A stretch of DNA of 64,000 nt from assembly GCF_040115645.1 (NCBI RefSeq), contig NW_027096019.1:372001-436000 (forward strand), read 5' to 3'. The stretch's first letter is position 1; every line of letters begins with the position of its first letter. Below, piece by piece: positions 62,351 to 64,000 of this stretch. Under the pieces are notes generated by a model. That model had not been told where the DNA came from, ran no database searches, and saw only the letters and a list, made by a program, of their open reading frames with translations. Made by a program: the position numbers and the translations under genes. This stretch comes from Euwallacea fornicatus (lineage: Eukaryota; Arthropoda; Insecta; Coleoptera; Curculionidae).

Positions 62351-64000
62351 TGCTCGTCGAGGTGATTCTGTGGTCAAATTTTGAAGGTATTTGAAGCTCA
62401 TATGCCGAAGTTACGGAGGTACAAATCTTGAAAGGTCACGAAAGATGTGTGTTTGTGCACATAAATTACTCGTTTTCTGGAAAACTCACCAAGATACAAT
62501 GAAGACTTCTTAACTGTGTTAAAAAGAGTTCGTCGATGTGATTCTGTGGTAAAATTTTTAAGGTATTTGAAGCTCATTTGCCGAAGTTACGGAGGTTCAA
62601 AGCTTGAAAAGTCACGAAAGAAGTGTGTTTGTGCACATAAATTACTCGTTTTCTGGAAAACTCACCAAGATACAATGAAGCCTTCTTAACTGTGTTAAAA
62701 AGAGTTCGTCGATGTGATTCTGTGGTAAAATTTTAAAGGTATTTGAAGCTCATTTGCCGAAGTTACGGAGGTTCAAATCTTGAAAGGTCACGAAAGATGT
62801 GTGTTTGCGCACATAAATTACTCGTTTTCTAGAAAACTCACCAAGATACAATGAGGCCTTATTAGTCGTGTTAAAGCGCTCGTCGAGGTGATTCTGTGGT
62901 CAAATTTTGAAGGTATTTGAAGCTCATTTGCCGAAGTTACGGAGGTACAAATCTTGAAAGGTCACGAAAGATGTGTGTTTGTGCACATAAATTACTCGTT
63001 TTCTGGAAAACTCACCAAGATACAATGAAGCCTTCTTAACTGTGTTAAAAAGAGTTCGTCGATGTGATTCTGTGGTAAAATTTTAAAGGTATTTGAAGCT
63101 CATTTGCCGAAGTTACGGAGGTACAAAGCTTGAAAAGTCACGAAAGAAGTGTGTTTGTGCACATAAATTACTCGTTTTCTGGAAAACTCACCAAGATACA
63201 ATGAAGCCTTATTTGTCATGTTAAAGAGATCGTCGAGGTGATTCTGTCGTCAAATTTTGAAGGTAGTTGGAGCTCATTCGCCGAAGTTACGGAGGTTCAA
63301 AGCTTGAAAAGCCACGAAAGTTGTGTGTTTGAGCACATAAGTTACTCGTTTTCTAGAAAACTCACCAAGATACAATGAAGCCTTATTTGTCATGTTAAAG
63401 AGCTCGTCGAGGTGATTCTGTCGTCAAATTTTGAAGGTAGTTGGAGCTCATTCGCCGAAGTTACGGAGGTTCAAATCTTGAAAGGTCACGAAAGATGTGT
63501 GTTTGTGCACATAAATTACTCGTTTTCTAGAAAACTCACCGAGATATAATGAAGCCTTATTTGTCGTGTTAAAGTGCTCGTCGATGTGATTCTGTGGTAA
63601 AATTTTGAAGGTATTTGAAGCTCATTTGCCGAAGTTACGGAGGTTCAAAGCTTGAAAAGTCACGAAAGATGTGTGTTTGAGCACATAAATTACTCGTTTT
63701 CTAGAAAACTCACCAAGATACAATGAAGCCGTCTTAGTCGTGTGAAAGAGCTCGTTGAAGTGATTCTGTGGTAAAATTTTGAAGCGATTTGGAGCTCATT
63801 TGCCGAAGTTACGGAGGTTCAAATCTTGAAAGGTCACGAAAGATGTGTGTTTGCGCACATAAATTACTCGTTTTCTAGAAAACTCACCAAGATACATGAA
63901 GCCTTATTTGTCATGTTAAAGAGATCGTCGAGGTGATTCTGTGGTCTAATTTTGAAGGTAGTTGGAGCTCATTTGCCGAAGTTACGGAGGTTCAAAGCTT
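62351..64000 (+). repeat. Terminal mixed satellite zone
   Basis: About 9.5 monomers of mixed subtype. The first kilobase resembles the 1397-bp unit (CATATGCCG near 62400, TTTTTAAGG near 62556, TTTGCGCAC near 62807). Two neighbouring monomers share the private changes TGTCGTCAAA and CATTCGCCG (near 63246-63280 and 63420-63453), so one was probably copied from the other. The zone also has a one-base deletion near 63893. No gene is present. Confidence 0.85.

Larger units (their letters stand above)
44941..64000 (+). repeat. Satellite array, right part (about 109 monomers)
   Basis: The same satellite resumes directly after the LINE, in the same orientation and in phase: its first bases continue the monomer that was cut at 42133. 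It contains the 174-bp subtypes (TTATTTGTCATG and TTATTAGTCGTG), the 173-bp one-base-deletion subtype, and scattered 176-bp CTTCTTAACTGTG monomers. The array runs off the right edge in mid-monomer. One of the last monomers has a one-base deletion near 63893 (GATACATGAAG instead of GATACAATGAAG). There are no genes or RNA genes in this stretch. Confidence 0.98.

Noticed and set aside
1..64000. CRISPR-like array
   Set aside because: The repeat period is 173-176 bp, and the whole unit is repeated with no unique spacers. There are no cas genes, and the LINE indicates a eukaryote.
1..64000. Ribosomal DNA or telomeric repeat as the R1-clade target
   Set aside because: The flanks show no 28S-like sequence and no TTAGG runs. 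The target is the satellite monomer itself.
1..64000. Coding potential or small conserved peptide in the satellite
   Set aside because: Stops occur in all frames within a monomer or two, and the 173, 174 and 176-bp lengths would shift any frame from copy to copy.
1..64000. CENP-B box in the monomer
   Set aside because: I looked for the TTCG and CGGGA elements in the required arrangement. TTCGTCG occurs in the 176-bp class, but the rest does not match.
1..64000. HindIII-like AAGCTT, SacI-like GAGCTC and XbaI-like TCTAGA sites as regulatory signals
   Set aside because: They are short palindromes repeated only because the monomer is repeated. Apart from the 14-bp dyad, nothing suggests function.

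Overview
This window is almost entirely tandem satellite DNA from a eukaryotic, probably arthropod, chromosome, most likely pericentromeric or other constitutive heterochromatin. About 61 kb (1-42133 and 44941-64000) consists of roughly 350 head-to-tail copies of one A+T-rich monomer of 173, 174 or 176 bp, all in the same orientation. No single-copy host gene, tRNA, rRNA or bacterial-type operon is visible. The arthropod call rests only on the inserted retrotransposon, whose clade (R1/TRAS) is known mainly from arthropods; the satellite itself did not let me name a species.

The only interruption is a 2796-bp non-LTR retrotransposon (LINE) of the R1 clade on the minus strand, 42134-44929. It is 5'-truncated inside the apurinic-type endonuclease domain. 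It keeps an uninterrupted reverse transcriptase, the C-terminal CCHC knuckle, a 170-bp 3' UTR with a short stem-loop, and a pure 39-nt poly(A) tail, read as T on the plus strand. An 11-13 bp target-site duplication of satellite sequence flanks it. Two matching empty sites occur elsewhere in the window (37943-37953 and 61292-61302), so the pre-insertion sequence can be read directly.

Layout. 1-8.98 kb: fairly uniform 176-bp-class monomers with 1930-bp and 2808-bp higher-order periods. 9-18.4 kb: a mixed zone of several monomer subtypes with smaller duplications. 18.46-34.31 kb: a 6.8-kb block (39 monomers) present twice, 9057 bp apart, with a copied piece of the 13.7-16.2 kb zone between. 34.27-37.79 kb: a 1740-bp (10-monomer) tandem unit. 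36.74-47.71 kb: a 4180-bp (24-monomer) unit present twice, the second copy split by the LINE. 45.7-48.6 kb: a 1397-bp (8-monomer) tandem. 48.63-52.16 kb: another 1740-bp tandem. 50.37-60.82 kb: a 4.9-kb block present twice, 5568 bp apart. 60.09-62.35 kb: a third copy of the LINE-target segment, without the LINE. 62.35-64 kb: mixed monomers running off the window.

Interpretation: repeated unequal exchange or segmental amplification built a mosaic of nested higher-order repeats, and a LINE then landed in one copy. I found no novel gene system. The noteworthy points are the higher-order repeat architecture, a 14-bp perfect dyad present in one monomer lineage, the filled and empty versions of the LINE target, and whether this R1-clade lineage prefers satellite DNA. 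All repeat boundaries were found by reading marker variants by eye and may be off by several bases. Very similar repeats of this kind are also prone to assembly error.
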